In this document: positions 26,825 through 40,399 of the stretch, piece by piece
How positions within the stretch are numbered: position 1 is the first letter of the stretch
How the letters are laid out: each line of letters begins with the position of its first letter
Source: Rhea pennata
Taxonomy: Eukaryota > Chordata > Aves > Rheiformes > Rheidae
Direction of reading: 5' to 3'
Length of the DNA: 64,000 nucleotides
Assembly (NCBI RefSeq): GCF_028389875.1
Contig: NC_084667.1
Coordinates: 61,978,570 to 62,042,569, forward strand
Notes under the pieces: generated by a model
What the model saw: the letters and a program-made list of their open reading frames with translations, nothing else
The model's database searches: none
What the model was told of the DNA's origin: nothing
Made by a program: the position numbers and the translations under genes

Positions 26825-28304
26825 CCCAGCCTGGAACTAAAATCCTAACCTGCTGATTTAGGTTTCATCCATTCCAATTTTCACTCAGTTCTAATACAAA
26901 CAGTACTGGAATGAGTTGACAGTTCTCTCAAAAAGCCTATGAACTTTTTTTGGCTAGCACTGCTCAAATCCAGAGTTTCTGCTACAACATGCCTGGTAGT
27001 TGGGATGGATAGAGCCGGTGCAATTGGCCCCAGTTTTACATTCTCCAGTCAACAGAGATTTGCTTTCCTTTATTGGTATAGGGGTTCCTGTGTCACTGTT
27101 CCCTGCTGCACCTCCAGGGTATCCCCGGATGGCTTCTTCTGCCCTGCAGGGTCTCAGGAAAAGCCAGGCTATGAAGGTGCCATCCAACACAACCTAAGTC
27201 TGCTGACTAGCTTGTTTGTTGCTTTCAGCTTTCCATGTGCCACAGGGTCCTCCCAGTGCAGCCTCCCACTGCCCCCAACACTGCCGCTATGGCCCTTCAG
27301 TGGCACATAGTCCTACCTAGCCGACATCTCCTCCAGGATGCCACAGGCTATGAATTATCTCTGTGCTGGAGAACAAGGTGCCCAAGAACCTGAACCAACA
27401 AAACTAGCCAGTTCTGAAGGAGCTCTGGAAAAGCAGTGTAGCACTTCCATGTATTCACATATGTAGCAACATCCAGATGCAGCCTTCTTGGGTAAAAAAT
27501 CATCAGAACAGGAAACTTAATGTATAGAAATGACTATTTTGGGCTTCTTCCAGCCCAGCAGGCCAGAACAGGTTTCTCAGCATTCCAGCAACTAACAGAA
27601 ATACCCACAGAGGTTTCAATCATGCTTAATAATTAAAAGTAGGGAAGGGAGTTTCAGATACCGTGTTAATCAACAGGTGCTAATGGCGTATGACTTTCTT
27701 CAAGAGGCAAAGTCTAGCATGATAGCCAACCTTTTCCTTGATGCATATTTAGAAAGCATAGAAACACAATCAGCAAAATTATTTCCTTGCTTCAAAATTC
27801 AATATTCTAACAGATGAGTCACTGATACAAGCTTCAGATATTCCTATGCTAAAACTGGAGTATAAGTCATATATATAAAATTTACTGTTGCCCCATAAGC
27901 TGTCTATGATAACTTTTTCCAAATACCCAACTAGAGAATGTCTGGTATGTTTGGACTGACGTAAAAAGTCTGGGTTTTGTATTCATGATTCCAGTTCATC
28001 AGTAGATAAATGTCATATGAACGGGCTTGCCTCAGCTCTGATTTCAAGAATTAAAGGAAATTCAGCAACGGAAAAACTGTTGCTGTTTCATTAGTTAAAG
28101 AAGCCAAATCTCTTCAGAAGTATATGCTTCTATTGTTTTCATAAAGACAAAACACAATTTGTCAGACTACATCTAAGTAGAACAACAACGAGTTCATGAT
28201 AAAAAATATTAAATATAAAAGGAAACACATTCATTAGGAAGTGCAAAGAGAAGTATGGAAGGGAAGCATTATGGATGGTCTTACACCTAAGATAATGGTC
28301 TGGG

Positions 28305-28490
28305 ATTCAGGAAAACTAGGTATAACTGCAAGCTCTGACTCAGACTTCCTTTATGACTTTGGGCTACCCACCAGCTATTGTTGAGCCCAAGTTCTCCAGC
28401 TGTAAAATGGAGATATGGACACTTCAAGATCCTTCTTGGTTTGTTTGGCACTTTTAGAATGATACATAAAAAGAGACAGAGGTTTATTTG
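28305..28490 (+). mobile_element. MIR-like SINE, plus orientation
   Basis: The order of phrases matches the MIR core: ggtctgggattcaggaaaac, then tatgactttgggctaccca, ccagctgtaaaatggagata, and a tail resembling the region before the 3' end. It is diverged, as expected for a Mesozoic SINE in a sauropsid genome. No target-site duplication is readable. Confidence 0.65.
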
Positions 28491-31400
28491 ACCACAAAGA
28501 AAGAGAATGATGAGATGAAAGAAAGCAGTCAAAGATGAATGCAACATGGTCCAAGAAATAGGCAAAGCACAGGCCTACTCACGGGCTGAAGGAGCAGCTT
28601 AATCCAAACAGATGGCACAGTGGTAAGCTGGTGTGAAAGGAGAGCTGTAAAGCTGTCAGGGGCATTGGCACACAGATCTTTCAGCAAATCGGCAGTAGAC
28701 CGAAAACAATAGTAAGTCAAGGGGCACTTCAGTATGCAGCCAGATCTTCAGGGCTGGCCTGCACTCAAGAGATTCATCAGATGAGCCTCTTCCAGTGTGA
28801 TTGCAAAAGAATCGTGCTCATAGCCATGAGACCTGAAGCCTTGTACTGATACTGCTACATCAGTCAGACAGCACTTGTTGGTCCATGTTCTTTCAAGCAG
28901 GGAACTGGAATCAGACCTACCAGTCAAAGCACTCCTTTGTGGGTATAGGATGTGTTTCTGCAAGGAGAGTTTGCCAAAACAGATCCACTGGCAAAGCAGC
29001 AAATGTCACCAAGGCTAAAGTTGGCTCCTTTTACTTCAAATCAGAGCTACGTCGATTTGCACCAGCGAAACAGCTGGCTCAGAAACCAAAATAGCTCATT
29101 AGTCAAGGGCATATTCCAGTGCTTGAATCATCTTTAGCAAAGGGAAGAGGCTCAGTGTCAGTGAGTTTGACAGGGGATACAGGAAAGGCTAACTGACCTT
29201 TACGGAGAATGTCAGCGCAGGGAACCAAGGCTTAATCCTCAAAAGCCCTGAGGTATTGCACTTGTCAGTGCCAGGAAATTTGTGGCCCTCTGAATAGGCA
29301 GGCACACTTATCAAGAGAGCATGTAGGTCCAGATGCTATGTGTGCTTTGATTGTTGCATAATATTATCAAATAGTATTTTTAAGAAGCTTTAAAAGGCCC
29401 TACTCAAATAACTTAAGCTGACTTTGAATCAGAGTCAGCTGAAAGACCAGCTCCTGTCTTTAGTCTAAATATTAACTAACAAGGATGTTGAATCTGCCCT
29501 ATATCACCTCCTTCTTGAAGAGAGTAAAATGGCAGGTTGCTGGACATAACTAATGTCCCTTTTGCCAAACTAGAACACTTTCACTGGAGTATAAATTGAG
29601 TGACTTCAGAAATTTGCTCATCTTGGAATATCTTAGCAAGAAACTATAGAAGCACAGTGCTAAGAGCTTAATCTTGCAAGAATTAGAAGCTCTTGTCATT
29701 CGTACATCTCTGAGTTTCCTATAAACCTACCAGGTTCCTTGTAAAACATTTTAAGTTGCGCTGGCAAAGCCACTAACTCTTTATGGGGATGCCTTTGCAA
29801 TTTATCCTTTTGAGTTCTGTCTCCCTGTCTCCATTCTTCTTCCAGATGAGGACAAGCTAAGACATACTCAGCTCCCTGAGATATGCTGGCAACAACACTG
29901 TATGATCTACCGCTAAAAGGAGCCAGCTTCTGCTCTTCGCACGCTGTTACAAATGCTGTTGCATTAAGAATTACTGACATTATGGAGAGCAGTATAGTTG
30001 CGTGAGTATAAATATACTCAGTCCTACTAAAAGACACTCAAGGATAAATAACGTAGGTACTGGATTTTGTGAGACCAAAATAACTCCACGTTGTGCACTC
30101 AAAGTACCTTCCCCTGGCTGTCATGTACCTGCTGTTACCAGCCAGAGTTCTTGTCTTCCCCTGAAAGGCAAAAAAGCATGTGTGACTTAAAAAGCCATGG
30201 AGCTGCTCTCCTTCCCTCCTAGACTGCGACACTGAGAAGGTGGGATCCACTTTCAAGTACATAGTGAGTAACAGTACTCAGTTCCCAAAATCTGCCAACC
30301 CTCTCGGAGCTATCAAGATCCCACAGAGAATACCAGCACCTGCAGGGACTGCTCTCTCCCTGCCCGCCTTGCAGCCATGGGGTCTCTTCCACAGCTCCCT
30401 CTCACAGAGCCCAGTTTGGGGGTTTCAGCAGTGCTGCGTTCCCAGTCCTGCAGCCAGGACTTGCCCAGAGCTCCCACATACATCCACAGGAGGTTTACAG
30501 ATGGCACAAATGAGCTAAAACACACAAATGGATGATCTCCGTGAGAAGCAGGGGCATAGCAAAAAGATTTGGGTTGAGCTGGGCTGTGTATTTTGCCTGA
30601 CTCCATCTCACTAGTATAGGTGAGAAAGTCCATGGTGCTTGGGGAAGGCAGGGAGACAAGGATGAGAGAGGTCCAAAATGCCCATGCTTTGTTGCACTGT
30701 GTGCCTTGGCCAGGGGTCAGTGCTGCAGACCAGGCCAGTTAGGTATCACTTTGATCCTGGAATAATGGGTATAAAAAGGGTCACATTTCTGTTATGTGAC
30801 TCCATTGACATTAATTCATCAGGACCTGGCTTGGCTCAGAAGACACCTCTGATGAGAACGTGAAACCGCCGAAAAATATTCTGTCAAAATACAGTATAGG
30901 GAAGAGCTTTTAATCTTCAGCGTAACAGACATGGCCTCTCATCCAGAACTCACAAATAAGGTAAAGCAATAGTTCAACATTAATAATGGTGTTTGTAGAT
31001 GCCTCTTAGCACTTTAATCCTGTTTTTTTTTACACTCAACTGCTTCCTTTGTTGTTTTGTTTGCTTATTCTGTTTTAAATTAGGACATTATGGAGAAACT
31101 CAAAATTCAGAGCAAATCTGGCTGATTGTTCTCCCCTGGTAGCTCTTTTGATCTCCTGTGTACAGTGTTGTTAAGTTTCACAGGAATCCTTCAGTGATCT
31201 TTGCCAAAAAAAAAAAGGTTCAGACACTATTCTTATCCTGCAATGCTTATTGTGTTAAAACTTAAACCATTTAAGCAATGAATTACTTTTGACATTAAAG
31301 TCAGATTCCTATGTTTTTATTTGGCTTCCCTGCTTTGCTACCAACTTTTTATTTGGTGTTGTGTATCATTTTTCCCTTCTTTGAAGAGAATTTACCATCT

Positions 31401-32879
31401 TGAGTGGTAATGCTGTGATATTCTAGCCACGACAGACAAGTATTTCTGACTGTGGTGAGAAGATCTAAAACTAAAAGGAGAATATAGTTCTATTCATGCC
31501 GAGTGGAATGTGACAACACAGGAATCAAGCCTTGTGCAGAACGAACTTAAAATTGCATGGAAGCCTCTTATTTTAACACAGATACCTTGTCAGCAAGGTT
31601 TCTCCCATTTCCATAATCACACAACTTCTGCTGAAAGACTATATATGGGATTGACATTTGGACTTTGAACTGCCAGTAACTCAGGCTCAACATCAAGAAG
31701 TCTGTTCAAAGAGATGGTATGAAATGTCCATCTAATTACTAGTAGGCACATGCAACTTTGTCCTGTTTAAAGTTACATCCTTCCTGCAAAGTCATTCCTC
31801 CGTTCTCTTATAGGGTTTAGCCCCCATGCTTTCATCATCCACAGAGGGGTTTCAGGAACCCTCTGAGTTTGCTCCAGGACATTCTTACTCCATCTGGTCA
31901 CTCTGCAGGGGACAGGGTGTCTCACTTGTAGAGATGCACAGTCTTCTGCTACAGGCCTGGAAAATCAGTTTGTGCTTCCAACTAGGAGTCTTCAGAGGAT
32001 TAAACAGCCTCCAAGGCAGCCTTTCTGAAATAGTGTTCAAATAAAGAATGGCAACATGTCCAAAATACTGATTAAACCTAAATTAAGTGTAAAATATTTA
32101 TGATAGCCTTTCTGTGATTGTGAACCTGCTGAACCAGCAGCTGTGCAGCAACATCTGAAGCAGCAGCTTTTCAGGGACAAGGTAAAGGCATAGCAAGATA
32201 AAATTCTCAGCTGGTAGCCTTACCTTAACGAGGTCTGCTTGGGGTCTGTTTGCACCATACACTGGAGGAATATCCATAGCTCCCAGGACAGGGATCAAGA
32301 GCTGTAGTTACAGTAGCTCAGGCACCAGCCCACCACAGAAACCAGATATTTACCCCATGATCTTAGCTTACCTGCTGGTGACTAATCCCTGGGAAGACCT
32401 TCACTGCACTCTGCACTGCAATTGTAACCTCTGCCAGCTTGATAAAACAAGCACAGATAAGCTAGCAGCTGCACACCTGCTCATTTTGATGTCAGCATAG
32501 CCTCAAAGAGCCTTAACCTGGGCCTCTTGAAGAAAGAGACTCATGAAGACTTTGGACAGTGGTGATACCAGCACCTTGAATGCTAGCAGATGCAAGACAG
32601 GAAAACCTGGAGCACCTACAGCACACCTGAAGGATGAGAGATTAGGATGGAGCAGCAGTGAGAGCTGCTTAAGCCCTGCTCATTTTCACAGCCAGAGATT
32701 AAAGACCCTCATATCAGCTGCAGTCACTGTACCACCTCTATAACCCTCCCCGAGACTTCCAAGTCACATGGGCAAGGTGGCATTTATACCATGTTACATT
32801 CAATGTTGCGCAATTTAAGGCATGTGAATCTGTCCCATTTCTGTAGGCTCTTCAGTATATATTCACACATCTACTTAGA

Positions 32880-34230
32880 GTAATTGAAAAATTTAGGGCT
32901 CATGCAATCTCCCACTCGGCACAGGAGCAGATTTTTCAAGGCCTCATCCAGCCAAGTTTTGAGTTTCCAGGCATAGAAATTACACATACCTTCTGGGCAA
33001 CTTGCTCCAGAACTTGACTGCCCTCACTCTGAAGAATTTTCTTGCTTATGTCTATCTGAAATGCATCCCACCTGATCCCACAGATCTGTATATATCCAGT
33101 TTACCTAAGTGGTTTGAGCGTGATCCTCTAGTACTTCTTTCCTCCGTACTCTGTCACTGGGCATGGATGCCTGGGAGCAGGCTCTGCCAGTAAAGACTGA
33201 GGCAAAGAAAATACTGAGAACCTTAGACATCTCTGTATTCTTTATAGCTAAATCACTTGTCCCATTCAGCAGTGGATCCACATTTTCACAGTCATCTTTT
33301 TGCTACTTATAGCCCTTCTTATTACTCTTCACATGCTCACCAGTTTCAGCTCTAGCTGAGTTTTGTCCTTCCTAATCCCATCCTCACATGGCTGGGCATT
33401 TCTTCTATATTGCTCCTTAGTCGACTGTTCCAGCTTCCTTTTAGCATGTTTTCTCTCTGTGTTTGATCTCAGTCAGTAGTTCTTTCTACACCCAAGTTGG
33501 CCATGCTCTGCCTGCTTAACTACCTGCACATTCTTGTGCTTTGAGAAGATAGTCCTTGAAGAGTGACCAGCATGCCTGGCCCCTTTACCCTTCACAACAA
33601 TGTCCCAAGGGATGCTGTTTGCCATTTCCCTGAACAAGCAAAAGTCTCCTTTCCCGAAATCAACAGTCATTGTTCTTTCACTCACCTTCCTCACTTTTCT
33701 AAGGATCTTAAATTTTACCACCCCTTGGTCACTGCACCAAGTCTGCCATTGACCATCATGTTCCCCCCCCACACTACTTCTTCCTTGTCTGTGAGTAGCA
33801 GACCCATAAGAGCACCTCCTTACTGTGCCTGTCACCTTTGTCAAGAAATTTTCCCTAGCCCACTCCAGTAATCTGGCTTGCTTGTGTTTGCTATCCAGCA
33901 GATGTGAGAATGGTAGATATCTCCCACAAAAGCCAGGGTTTGAAACTGTGAAGCTTCTTCCACTTGTCTAGAAAAGGCTTCATTTATCTTGTCTTCTTGA
34001 TAAGTGGCCTGTAGCAGAAGCCCACCACAAAGTTACCTGTGTTGCCCTCCCCTTTGATCCACAAGCTCCTGACCACACACACTCCATAGCAGATCCCCAT
34101 GCATCTGAGCTGCTCTTCTGCGCAGAGCATAACCTTCCCTTCCTCCTTCCCCAAGAGTGCGTATCCATCCATCACAACACTCCAGCAGTGAGAGCTCTCG
34201 CAGTTTCTGAGCATAGGGGAGCAATGGATG
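32880..34230 (-). mobile_element. Decayed CR1 LINE, minus orientation
   Basis: Read on the minus strand from 34.2 kb downward, CR1 ORF2 landmarks occur in order. Endonuclease-like MDGYALLGKEEGK and GNFVVGFCYRPLIKK come first, then VVKFKILRKVRK and FCLFREMANSIPWD, then the stretch before the reverse transcriptase ending in FASVFTG-like sequence near 33190. Last is a short 3' piece (plus strand ccttctgggcaacttgctcc, about 32990). Frames are interrupted and the reverse-transcriptase core is deleted. It shares the family of the 1.55-3.27 kb copy but lies inverted. Confidence 0.75.
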
Positions 34231-37200
34231 GGTCAACCCTCGGCCTATCCAGGGCTGCTGTACTATGTCTCTCAATCCAGTCAATACAGACATCTGGCAC
34301 TGTCTTGAAATGATCTGCTTTGCACACCTAAATTAGATGATGCACTTTCATCACTTGATTATTATGCTGAAAACTGCCAACAGAAGCCTTTGGGCAAGTC
34401 TTTAATCCACAATACCCACACATACCATTTTAAGAAACATATGCATACTCTTCCAGGTTCAATAGAAGGAATAATTATCTTTTTTTTTTTTTTTAATGTA
34501 GTAAAGACAAAAGAGCAAAGGAAGCTCTCTCCTAAGCTCTTTCTCATCTAGTTTTATTGGCAGAACGTTGCAAGTCAGGGATTTCCCTGCTTGCTCAGAT
34601 GAGGTCAGGGCTAGTGTACTGGTTGCCTTGGGTATAGGAAAGAGAAAAGTAGGGAGCAACATAGAGGGGGACCCTTTTGAAGTCAGAACTTGTCAAGAGC
34701 AGCAAACTTGGGAATGTCTTTAGAGAAACTACTTGTTTCTATTTTTTTCTATGGTATTCAAGGAAAGAGAAAAGACACACTGCTTATTCTTCAGTAAATA
34801 AACAGGATAGTACTGAGAAATACTCATACTATCAGTTTGTCCTCCAGGTGGAAGAGCCATAGCAAGTGATAGTATGCTTACAGCCTATTTTGTGAACCTT
34901 TAAATTCTCTTACACACAGGGAAGAAGGGCTAGGGTAAAAGGCATCTTCACATGCTGCAAATTGCAGTTCAGTTGTTTTGCTGTAAGCTGTAAAGCTGTG
35001 GGCTGTAAAAATCTCACTGCCAGCATTTATAATGAAATCTGAACCACAATAGCTCTTAGTGGCCATGGTGATCCCAACGCAGACCGTTTACAGCACGAAA
35101 GCTTTCATTCCATGCAGTGCAGCAACACATCCCACCAACATTTGAAAGCCTTGCTTAAGAAAACCCAGACTAGAAACTTCCTACCTTCTTACTGCAAAGC
35201 ACTGCTTTGTTCAATTTCCAGTTAGATTACTGGTCTTTCCCCCAGCACACCTAAAGGTAAAAAGCCATCATAAGCAACACACCCATCCCTCGGCAAGGAG
35301 TAAGCGAGGTGATGGTGCCAGCTCTCCCCACAAAGGAGCAACAATACGACCATAGTCCTCCTTGGCTAGAAGCACGGTTATTTGGTTGGTACATCATTGG
35401 CTTTGAGAGGGCAAGGGAGGCCAGCAACTTAACAAACAAGCAATAAAATGCATCTTCAGAGCTCTATCAAGGATTCATGGACTGTTTTGTCTATCCGGCA
35501 GGGAAACAAAGGTAGTATAGACAATACTTCCCCTTCTAAGCAGCAGGGGAGGACGTTCAAAATCAGGAAACATGGTGGTATCTTTCACCACTGCAACACC
35601 CAGTAAGTCCCCATTTGACTGTTGGCAACAGAGTTACATTCCCAAATGCATGTAAAAGTATTTGTCCCCTAATTTCACTGGGCCTTAACACTCCTAAAAT
35701 GCTTGTATGAATCCAGGCAAGAATGGACAAAGCCTGCTATTTGCTGACAAAAATGCAATTGGTCCTCTCCAGCTCCTAGGGAGAGGCAGTACATCCAGAA
35801 TCTCTCCCTATCTGCTTCCCTTCCCAGCAAGTATTTATTAGCTGACACTCCCAGCAGAAGGACCAAGAGCTGAACTCTCCTTCTGCCTCATGGGGACTGA
35901 GAAATTCTTGGAGAGGAGGCTCTGGAATGGGCAGTCTGTGGGAAAGCTGTTCACTGGGCTGCAGCAATGCTGCAGAGCTTTGGGCACCTCTGACTAGTTC
36001 TGCATTCAAAAAGAGAGAATAGTGAAGTATTGTAAGGGGGTGGGGGGAAAATCTCCAAGTCAGCCTAAGGGGAGGAAGGGCATATGGGTCCTTCTTTTTC
36101 CTAAGAATCAGGAGAGGTCCTTCTGCCCCTTTGCAGCAGCTTTTGGTATGTCCCTTTTGCACAGAAAGATGTCCAGGTTCAGACTGCCTTACTTTTCCCT
36201 ATATAACAGACAATGGCCCCTAACAGAGCAAGGTGGACAGGACTGAACTGGAGGGACCACAGACACAGATCTAGTCTACTGACCTGCAAGATCTTTACTG
36301 GCTCGTAGAGAGCTTGCTGAGCCTGAAGCCCTGCTGCTCGTGGGTGCTGCCTCCATCGACTGCTGCTCCAAAGCCCTCTGCAGCACGAGCAGAACGGGCC
36401 TGGGCTGACTCTGCTTCTTCCCACACCTGAAGGCACTCAACTACAGCTAATGGTCACCCCATATCTAGATGTCTCCCCTTGCCACACTGCCACCTCTGCC
36501 AGCTTCAAAGACAGACACTCCCAAGAGCAGAGTTTCCTTAATTAATGAAAGACCATAGGTTTTTTTTCTCTGTCTCCTTTTCCACCTCCAAGTTCTGATG
36601 CTTTCTGCTAACTCTCTGCCTGGGGTAAATTTCTACAACAGAGCAATAAACTTCTGAAAATAGACGCTTACACCCTATGTGGAGCCTGTGAGTGGCAGAA
36701 TCATAATCAACAGCCAGCCCCGACACTAGGCCACGCTAGCAGCACTCAATCACAGCGCGGGGCAGTGCAGCCCTAGGAGAAGAAAGTAAATGGGAACTCT
36801 ATAAATGCTGTTGCACAGAACCCTCGGGCTCTTTTCATCACAGAAAGGCATGTGAGTTTGTACTCTTTATGGCAACCATAGCTCAGGCAGGTTATTCCAA
36901 GACAGGTCACATGTCCAGAATCCCTTAAAAAAAAAAAAAAAAAAAAGGCAATAACAACAAATTCATGGTAATAGCCAACCTGCTGAGATTTCCTGGTATG
37001 AAACTGTGTGCAAAGCCAATGGTGGAAAAAGCCAGTAGTCTTATGCTACAATTCCCAGCTCTGCCCGTCATTAACAAGGATGGGTTTTCAGAGTAAAATT
37101 CTCCTGGGCCAAATAACAGGAGCCTGATAAAGCTTGTCAACTGCCCTTTCTGACTCACTTTCTCCTGCTGGAAGGATGAGTCACTGTCATGTGTGAAAGG

Positions 37201-39744
37201 CTGCCAGGTCTTGCTTACATGCTTAAACAAGCATGGGTTGTCTATGTCAGACATACGTTACCTCAGAAGAAGCAGACACCTAAGGCTGAAAAGGCAATCC
37301 TGGAAAGGACTGTGCTGACTAAAGGAGCTGAACTGCAAGACATTTCTCAATGCTTTCTGGAAAGTTCAGGTTATTGTTAGATTACCATAGAAAACTTCAG
37401 CCTAAAGCCATGGCTGAGGGCTTGGCTGACAATCACAGCTTTTTAAAACCAGGACTCACTAGGACCATCAGATCAGGTTTCACCCAGGTAACTCCTGCAG
37501 AATGAGTCAGACAGGCTGTTCTAGATGCAGACAGAATTAACTGAGAACATGCAGCTTAGGGAGCTGCCTTTTGCCCAAGGAAAACAGCTTGCCAAAAGCG
37601 AACACTTGTTGTGCACTATTTCATGAAAAGAAAGTACTCCCATGGGGCTACTCCTTTAAGGAGACTGTGAGGACCATGCCTTGAATCTGGAGAGGGACAA
37701 ACATAACGTGCTGAACACCTTCTCTCGGTCTGCATAGCTCACTGGCTGCTTTTGACCAGCTCTGGTGACTGCTCAGTGCTTCCTTCTCTTTGTAATGACA
37801 TGGACAGGTAAGTGACAGTGTACGTAAACTGTGTTCACATCCAGCGGCTCTGCTGTCTACGTGAGTACGCGCTCCACCCTCTGTCTTCTCCTGCCGTCCT
37901 AGGGCTGCCCAGGACCCACCACAGGCAGAGTGTGTAACTCCATGAAATCTCTGCCCCAGGCACTGCAGGGGCTGCTCACAACTCCCAGTTATTAGCAAAT
38001 ACCAGAGACTACATTGCCCTGCAGGACTGACATTGCAAAGGACACCTTTCACTCACACTCTTTTTAGGACCCAGTACAACGCCTGTTTGCTGAGATGTAA
38101 CAAAGGGAGACACTTTGCAAGGACATTGCATAGCATATTGGGATGTCAACCTCATTCTGCCCAGAGGGCAAATCCACAGGTCAGACACGGGCCAGCCAAA
38201 GCCATACACACACATCCCTTAGCATGTACAGGTCTCCGAATGCAGGAACCAGGCTTGTCCCAAGACCAGAAGGAGAAAGCCGTGTTGTAGGCTCCCTCTG
38301 CCAACATCTTGCTGCATCCTTCAGGAGGGAAACCACGCTGCTGCAGGGCAATGATAGCATGCTTGCCTCTTGCATCTTCAGCCAGGTATGTGCCATGCTG
38401 GAGTTGCTCATGCAGTCTGCAAGAGCAGTTGCACATGCTTTGCCCAAACAAGCTTCTAGGAAACCTGCAACTAAAGCACCCTGTCAAGCTCTCATCATCA
38501 TTTCTGAGACCATAAGAGCAAAGGTTTAGACCACAATAAATGACATTCCTAAGCTACCTTCCTTTCTTACTTATTTGTTGTCACAAAAATGAAACTTCAA
38601 ACTCTGAGTGGGTTGTGAGTTAAGGGAAAAGAGATATGGACATTCAGTATCTCTCCTGTTTACTCCAGCAATGGCCTGCTTTCCATGAGAAAAACATTTC
38701 CCTGTGCCTGCCTGAACCTTTTACTAACTTGACTTCCCAACATGAATGCAAACGTATAATCCAGAAATGTTAGTTTTGAATAAAGAGTGTAACACTCTAG
38801 ACCATGTACATGAGGAAGATACAGCAGTCTCACGCACTGTTCTAAATTCTTTTCCTTTGGGAAAGAATATGTGTTTTCCATCCCACAAAACTTCTAAATA
38901 TTTTTGCTTAGTAGCACGGGAAATGCCTAATGAAAAGCTTAAGACAGAAACTGCAGGTCACAACAACCTCATCCAATGGTAAAAGTACTCACCTGACACA
39001 AGGAAAACAAGCTTAGGCCATAATGATATTAAAGTGTTGATATAACCTGTGTCAGTCTAACTGAAGAGACCAAACAACAGTTGTGAACCTGCAGTTCAAG
39101 TGCCTGTGCAAGGGACATCTCACCTACGTGATCTAGCCCATAAACTGTTGGTTACTCCAAAAGAGGTAAAGTTCTAATGATAATTTTAATAATAATAAAA
39201 AAAAAAGTCATCCTTTTAAAAACTGAACCACAAATTGCCGGGGGAAATTGCTGTATTATTTTTATCCAGCATAAATACATTTTGCTGAAAAACTTCCAAA
39301 CCAGCACTAAGGCATCAAACCCTTCCTCTCAGCAATAACTGAAATACTATTTCTCTGCTTTTCCTTCACTTTTTCGTTGGCTATCATTTTTTTGCTGATT
39401 ATGACAAACCAGGATTTCATCCTAAGTCTTCCTCCTGATTCTAATGATTAGCACATATGGATAGTTTTATAGGTAAATTCATATCATTTCTCATTACAAG
39501 TTCATTTTAATTCAAGATACTAACATCCCAACTGTATATTTTAAGTTTGGATTTCTAGGATCTGCTTTCCCAATCATGTACAGATCAACAAGAAAAAAAA
39601 TCAAATTCTATCACTAGCAAGACAAAATAAAATGAATGTTTGGTTGATTCTTTAAATAACAGTATTCCTCTTTGCTGTATTCTTTTCCCAGTGAATCACA
39701 AATTAGGCTAGATAGGATGGAAATCAAAAAAGGAGTAAGCACAA

Positions 39745-39750
39745 TTTATT
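39745..39750 (-). promoter_or_regulatory. PPP1R36: Candidate poly(A) signal of PPP1R36
   Basis: AATAAA on the minus strand (plus strand tttatt), about 460 bp after the PPP1R36 stop, followed by T-rich minus-strand sequence. The predicted 3' UTR contains a MIR-like SINE. Confidence 0.5.
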
Positions 39751-39859
39751 AAAGATGCAAAGGAACTTCCTTTAAAGGCACAATTTTAGTAACTATAGTA
39801 CTGTCATGTCTCCTGGGAAATCATTTTCGCTTTACTAACCCTTCAGAAAAAGAAGGTTG

Positions 39860-40085
39860 ACATTATAATCAATAATGATATTCATCTGCAGGTATCAAAG
39901 CACTTAGCAAAGTCAGCAAAATAATCTTCATTTTAGAAACGGTGCAACCAAGGCATTAAGTAAGAAGGAGAATGCAATGATCTAAGATCACTGAGTAGGT
40001 TGATGACAGAACCAGGAATTAACATGTAGGTCTTCAGTCGCCTAGTCCAGGACCATTTGTGCTAGACTACCCCACCTCTGATAAA
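39860..40085 (-). mobile_element. PPP1R36: MIR-like SINE, minus orientation, in the PPP1R36 3' UTR region
   Basis: The plus strand shows the inverted MIR pattern: aaagcacttagcaaagtcag, cattttagaaacggtgcaac, atctaagatcactgagtagg, gacagaaccaggaatt and catgtaggtcttcagtcg. It lies between the PPP1R36 stop codon (40207) and the candidate poly(A) signal (39745-39750), so it is probably transcribed as part of the 3' UTR. Confidence 0.65.
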
Positions 40086-40206
40086 TGATACAGACTTTTT
40101 AAGCTGCAGGTTCAAAGTCATTTACTTAAAGATGTGAAATTTTGGCACTCAACACAAGATACCAGTTCTGCTAGATGCTCTGATTATAGTCAGCTTCTGT
40201 CATTGC

Positions 40207-40399
40207 TCATGAGATGACACTACTCTGATTACTAAGTCTGCTTTGAGGGCTTCTCAGAGTTGATATACTCAGGTCAGTTGAAGGGATGGAGGAACCACTC
40301 CTCTTCCGTCCTTGTTCTTCCTCTTCCTCCTCCATCATCCCGATGGGCATGAGCATAATGGGATTTAACTCACTACGAGGCGCTCCAATAATGCCCACC
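40207..40399 (-). CDS. PPP1R36: PPP1R36 last coding exon
   Basis: Acceptor TTTTTGTAACAG at 40400-40411, then one base completing an Arg codon, VGIIGAPRSELNPIMLMP, an acidic run of six Glu, a basic/Ser-rich tail ending SNQSSVIS, and a TGA at 40207-40209. VGI(I/L)G-x-PR is conserved in the family. A further short exon between 41.9 and 40.4 kb cannot be excluded, but direct joining is in frame. Confidence 0.9.

Larger units (their letters stand above)
21421..39744. other. Intergenic region between BRF1 promoter and PPP1R36 3' end
   Basis: About 18 kb of AT-rich DNA without any exon I can support. Reading frames are short and lack recognisable motifs or splice context. It contains MIR-like remnants at 23.1 and 28.3 kb, a 41-base poly(T) at 26784-26824, a CR1 at 32.9-34.2 kb and a 20-base poly(A) at 36927-36946. 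Neither PLEKHG3 nor BTBD6/PACS2, the human neighbours of these genes, is visible. Confidence 0.7.

Noticed and set aside
29696..30037. Minus-strand frame of 113 codons
   Set aside because: Begins with a plausible Met, but no motif, splice sites or promoter signals could be tied to it.
33473..34293. Minus-strand frames up to 123 codons
   Set aside because: CR1 ORF2 remnants; the same motifs appear in the 1.55-3.27 kb copy.
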